A stretch of 64,000 nt of DNA from Lachnospiraceae bacterium (GTDB lineage: Bacteria > Bacillota > Clostridia > Lachnospirales > Lachnospiraceae). A program made the position numbers and the translations under genes. Shown here piece by piece: positions 61,077-64,000 of the stretch. Where the stretch lies: NCBI GenBank assembly GCA_017474455.1, contig JAFVHP010000033.1, forward strand, positions 1-64,000. The letters are read 5' to 3'. The notes beneath the pieces are model-generated. The model was not told the DNA's origin, did no database searches, and saw only the letters and a list, made by a program, of their open reading frames with translations. Positions within the stretch are counted from its first letter, which is position 1, and each line of letters starts with the position of its first letter.

Positions 61077-61120
61077 CAGGCGCGGTACCGCTCTCTGACG
61101 GCGGACCGCGCCTGTGTTTT
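61077..61120 (+). terminator. Terminator after the solute-binding gene
   Basis: CAGGCGCGG (61077-61085) pairs with CCGCGCCTG (61106-61114), followed by TGTTTT. Confidence 0.7.
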
Positions 61121-61144
61121 CAATATCGGAATATGAGGAAGCAG

Positions 61145-61975
61145 ATGAAGATCGGAGAAGCAATAGAACGTATCGAAGCATATCACGCGCCGGTAGAAGC
61201 CGGCCGGCAGCTTGTGGACGGCCTGAAGACCGGAGACCCGGATGCGGAGCTGACCGGCATTGCAACGACATGTTCAGCATCGGTAGATGTTATCAGGAAA
61301 GCTGCAGCGGCAGGACTGAACTTTATTGTCTGCCATGAGCCTGTTTTTTATACAACACTGGATAATGACACTTCCTGGCTTGAGGGAAAGAACGAAGTAT
61401 TTGAAAAGAAGCGCGAACTGTGCAGGCAGTACGGGATCGCCATATACCGGGATCATGACAGGATCCATAATGACGGCAAGGCGCCCGGCAGGGTAGACGG
61501 CATTTATTACGGAGTCATGTGCGAGCTCGGATGGGATAAGTACCTGATCGGCGAACCTGTAAGGCCCATGATCTTTGACCTGCCTGAAACGACCGTACGG
61601 GAACTGGCTCTGTTTTTGAAGGAAAAGATCCATACGAACGGAGTGAGAGTGATCGGAGACCCGGATGCAAAGGTATCCAAAGCAGCGTTGTATACGCACG
61701 TCGAGGCATTTACGGGAGATATTGCGTCAACAGAATTCTTAAACCGTGATGACGTGGACGTTATGATCCCTTTGGAACTGATCGACTGGTCTGTATCCAG
61801 CTATGCCCGGGATGCCGAACAGCTTGGACTGAATAAAGCGATACTGAATCTGGGACATTTCAATACCGAAGAACTCGGAATGAAATATGCAGTACGCTGG
61901 ATCAGTGAGATAATGGATCATGAAGTACCGGTAGAATTCATAGCTTCTGCCGATATCGCGCATTATATTATCTGA
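61145..61975 (+). CDS. Nif3-like dinuclear metal centre protein
   Basis: A 276-residue protein of the Nif3/YbgI/YqfO family (PF01784), which forms toroidal oligomers with a two-metal site; some members are annotated GTP cyclohydrolase I type 2. Seen: a histidine metal ligand in FIVCHEPVFY (normally HHP in YqfO), an RDHDRIHND loop with two His, and a C-terminal NLGHFNTEELGMKY carrying His and Glu ligands. It starts at ATG 61145, with GAGGA five bases before; ATG 61133 is possible. Its place between a solute-binding gene and an AraC regulator suggests a catabolic locus; its substrate is unknown. Confidence 0.85.
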   Translation: MKIGEAIERIEAYHAPVEAGRQLVDGLKTGDPDAELTGIATTCSASVDVIRKAAAAGLNFIVCHEPVFYTTLDNDTSWLEGKNEVFEKKRELCRQYGIAIYRDHDRIHNDGKAPGRVDGIYYGVMCELGWDKYLIGEPVRPMIFDLPETTVRELALFLKEKIHTNGVRVIGDPDAKVSKAALYTHVEAFTGDIASTEFLNRDDVDVMIPLELIDWSVSSYARDAEQLGLNKAILNLGHFNTEELGMKYAVRWISEIMDHEVPVEFIASADIAHYII

Positions 61976-62003
61976 TGCTTCCCGGATGGAGGATGCCGGC
62001 ATC

Positions 62004-63122
62004 ATGAGCAGTACCGGAGATATACCTGCCGCAATGCTGTGGGTCAGGAAACTGGATGAACGTCTGCCGCTGCAGGAGAATGAGACCGCCCTTAAGGAGA
62101 TCTATCTTCACGGCGGCAGCAGTTATTTTGATGAGCCCATGCAGACTGACGAGTATAACAGGCTCTGCAGGAGCGACAGGCATTTTCCGTATGCCGGCGC
62201 CTGGGGAGCGGATGGGTTTGAATTTGATGCGTCCGGTGATCCTGCGGGCGGAGAGCCGGATGAAGAAAAGATCGACTTGATACTCCATACGAGATACAGC
62301 CTGCCTGTTATGCACAGCCACCGCTTTACGGAGCTGTTCTATGCTTACAGCGGCGGGGGACGATTGTTTGTAGGCAGCAAAACGCTGGACCTTTCGCCGG
62401 GAGATCTTTGCTTTGTCGCACCGAATACAGAGCACGCGCTCAGTTCGACAGAAGATGACAGCCTGATCGTCAGGATACGGCTGGGGCAGTATTATACCGA
62501 ATCTTCATTCTTAAGGAAATTTGAAGGCCGTTACGTCCTCAGGGACTTTTTCCGCAGAATACTGTACGGGCAGTCTCCAAGCCCTTATCTTCTTTTCCGT
62601 ACAGCCCGTGAGGACGGACAGCCGGATATCTGGTTCCAGGCCAAGATCGCCAGTATTTACTGGGAGGCTAACGGTAAACTGACCGCGTACAGGGAATTCA
62701 TGGAGCTTGAACTCCGGGAACTTCTGATCAACATTGTCCGTTGGTTCGAACTGACAGCTGTGGTTTCCGATCCGGTCTCCGACCGACAGAACGATATCAT
62801 TGCAGCACTCTTGAGCTATCTTTCTGTCAATTTTGCTCATGCCACCCTGAAGGAAACAGCGGAATTTTTCAGTTACAATGAGGCATATATCAGCCGTATG
62901 ATCAAGCGTTATACAGGCAAGAGTTTCAAGGCCCTTCTGACAGAGATCCAGATGACACGGGCGAAAGAACTGATCGAAGAAGGCCGGATGACAATGGCAC
63001 AGATCAGCCGGGAAGTAGGCTGCTGTGATGAGAGCCATTTTAACCACAAGTTCAAAGAACAGTTCGGTATGTCACCGAAGCAGTTCCGCAGCATGGGCAG
63101 GAATTCCCCGAACATAACCTGA
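62004..63122 (+). CDS. AraC family transcriptional regulator with a cupin domain
   Basis: A 372-residue regulator. The N-terminal cupin (about 90-165) has PVMHSHRFTELFYAYSGGG and LSPGDLCFVAPNTEHAL, the usual effector-binding form. The middle is helical. The C-terminal AraC domain (about 270-365) has two helix-turn-helix units, ATLKETAEFFSYNEAYISRM and MAQISREVGCCDESHFNHKF, and closes with KEQFGMSPKQFR. ATG 62004 follows GGAGG by 11 bases; an ATG at 61986 lacks a ribosome site. It follows the Nif3-like gene by 28 bp and probably controls the solute-binding locus. Confidence 0.9.
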   Translation: MSSTGDIPAAMLWVRKLDERLPLQENETALKEIYLHGGSSYFDEPMQTDEYNRLCRSDRHFPYAGAWGADGFEFDASGDPAGGEPDEEKIDLILHTRYSLPVMHSHRFTELFYAYSGGGRLFVGSKTLDLSPGDLCFVAPNTEHALSSTEDDSLIVRIRLGQYYTESSFLRKFEGRYVLRDFFRRILYGQSPSPYLLFRTAREDGQPDIWFQAKIASIYWEANGKLTAYREFMELELRELLINIVRWFELTAVVSDPVSDRQNDIIAALLSYLSVNFAHATLKETAEFFSYNEAYISRMIKRYTGKSFKALLTEIQMTRAKELIEEGRMTMAQISREVGCCDESHFNHKFKEQFGMSPKQFRSMGRNSPNIT

Positions 63123-63204
63123 TATTACGCACATTAACAGATGCAGATCGAATGATGCCGTGGATCCCGGTTTGCAGTGATGAATGATCGAGTGTGAATT
63201 GAGA

Positions 63205-63675
63205 TCAGATCAGGATGGCGCTCCATATAATGATCGCCGGTATCGAGCATAGCGTGGAGAAAACCACCAGCTTTGTTGCAAAGGCAGGATCCCGGTCATA
63301 TTTGGATGCCAGCATAAGGCCTGTGGGGCCATATAGTCCTTCTGCTATCGGATTACCGAGAAATCCCGCGTTGGAGCATATTATTCCGTAGCGGAGATTC
63401 ATAGACCTGTCGGGACTTTCGTTCCTGTAGAGGATTTTGCCGTAAATGACGGAAAAGATCTGGATCCCGACAGAGATCAGTAAGACCGTCACACATTCTC
63501 TGATCAGGTCGGTGGAGAATCTTGTTATAAAGCTGGTTATGATATTGCATGGAAGTACTACGTTGATAACCAGATCCGTCAGGTCTTTCCTGGCCTCGGA
63601 GCTTACTATTCCGAGCTTTCTCACAATGAGGCCCACTATCATTATTCCGAAAACTGTGATCTGCAGAACAAGCAT
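63205..63675 (-). pseudogene. AEC family transporter with a central deletion
   Basis: A 156-residue frame, about half the usual 310. The N-terminal half reads normally (QITVFGIMIVGLIVRKLGI, LTDLVINVVLPCNIITSF, NAGFLGNPIAEGLYGP) and then jumps straight into the C-terminal end (LASKYDRDPAFATKLVVFST, ending in the last helix). About 150 residues of the family are missing while the frame is preserved, so about half the membrane helices are lost. ATG 63675 begins at the family start; a GTG at 63699 adds a Lys-rich leader. Confidence 0.7.
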
Positions 63676-63849
63676 CTTTTTTCTTTTTTTCTCCTTCACA
63701 GGTATCAGGGACCTGGTACATAACGGTATCGTTTATAACTGAATTATAAAGCTCATGCAAACAAAAAACATTGGTACGTAATAGCAGAGTCAGCTTGACG
63801 CCTGGCTTGCGGCACAGTAAGCTGTGCAGAGAATGAGCTGTTAAACCGT

Positions 63850-63887
63850 GGGCGGTGCGGGGAAAGGATCTCCAAACCGCCCGTTTT
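63850..63887 (+). terminator. Weak terminator-like hairpin
   Basis: GGGCGGT (63850-63856) pairs with ACCGCCC (63876-63882), followed by GTTTT. It lies just before the last gene and could be part of its leader. Confidence 0.4.
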
Positions 63888-63909
63888 CAGTCAGAACAGG
63901 GGAAATGCT

Positions 63910-64000
63910 ATGGACAAGAAAAAGGTAATGATACCGATTCCTGTAGAGACACTGCTGAAGTTCCCGATTTTTGGGGAAGCTTTAATGAAAGCACTACCGC
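63910..64000 (+). CDS. Gene start, truncated by the window edge
   Basis: ATG with GGGGAAA about seven bases upstream opens a frame of 30 codons (MDKKKVMIPIPVETLLKFPI and onward) that runs off the window. Too little is present to name a family. Confidence 0.5.
   Translation, partial: MDKKKVMIPIPVETLLKFPIFGEALMKALP

Overview
The window looks like the chromosome of a fairly GC-rich member of the Clostridia, most likely Lachnospiraceae. The evidence is a T-box leader, a CIRCE operator, HPr kinase with a Crh-like HPr, IreB/RuvX/DUF1292, type III glutamine synthetase, and two HPr-like proteins of a kind I associate with that family. Most genes are housekeeping genes on the + strand in tight operons. 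No CRISPR array, rRNA, phage module or intact transposase was seen.

Layout. 0-0.5 kb: the end of a tRNA-Phe gene, tRNA-Lys and a 50-residue membrane protein. 0.5-1.1 kb: non-coding DNA with 28-bp repeats. 1.1-4.2 kb: a minus-strand operon (MscS channel, peroxiredoxin-like protein, GNAT, sugar/maltose acetyltransferase type). 4.3-8.4 kb: a tryptophan T-box and trpB2, a CYTH protein and a DUF1846 protein. 9.2-14.1 kb: TraX-like protein (minus), ftsH and two exported proteins. 14.1-20.4 kb: uvrC, then hprK-murB-rapZ-whiA-crh-like. 20.6-25.9 kb: GNAT, aminotransferase, uppP and a large membrane-anchored DUF5722-type protein. 26.0-27.1 kb: a Lys/Ala-rich histone-like gene with a strong promoter, followed by four tandem 90-bp units that each end in an intrinsic terminator. 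27.1-36.6 kb: the CIRCE-controlled run hrcA-grpE-dnaK-dnaJ-prmA-rsmE, then cysteine desulfurase and thiI. 36.7-44.6 kb: a second HPr-like gene (minus), mtaB, and a cluster matching Bacillus yrzL-yrrK-yrzB-yrrL-yrrM-yrrO with an RNase J gene inserted. 44.6-55.4 kb: glnN, trkA, trkH, a polytopic membrane protein, an OFA-type transporter and a DUF2974 hydrolase.

55.5-64 kb is accessory and partly decaying. tRNA-Gln is followed by a repeated tRNA-end motif, a possible integrase tail and AT-rich genes (a secreted protein and a Fic protein). Next come remnants of a polysaccharide deacetylase and another gene. They are followed by an orphan solute-binding lipoprotein, a Nif3-like protein, an AraC regulator and an AEC transporter that has lost its middle.

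The points most worth following are the 90-bp terminator array, the large intergenic hairpins (two of which share an inner motif and a CAGG apex), the matched inverted repeats that flank the fic gene, and the two HPr-like proteins that lack the phosphorylatable histidine.
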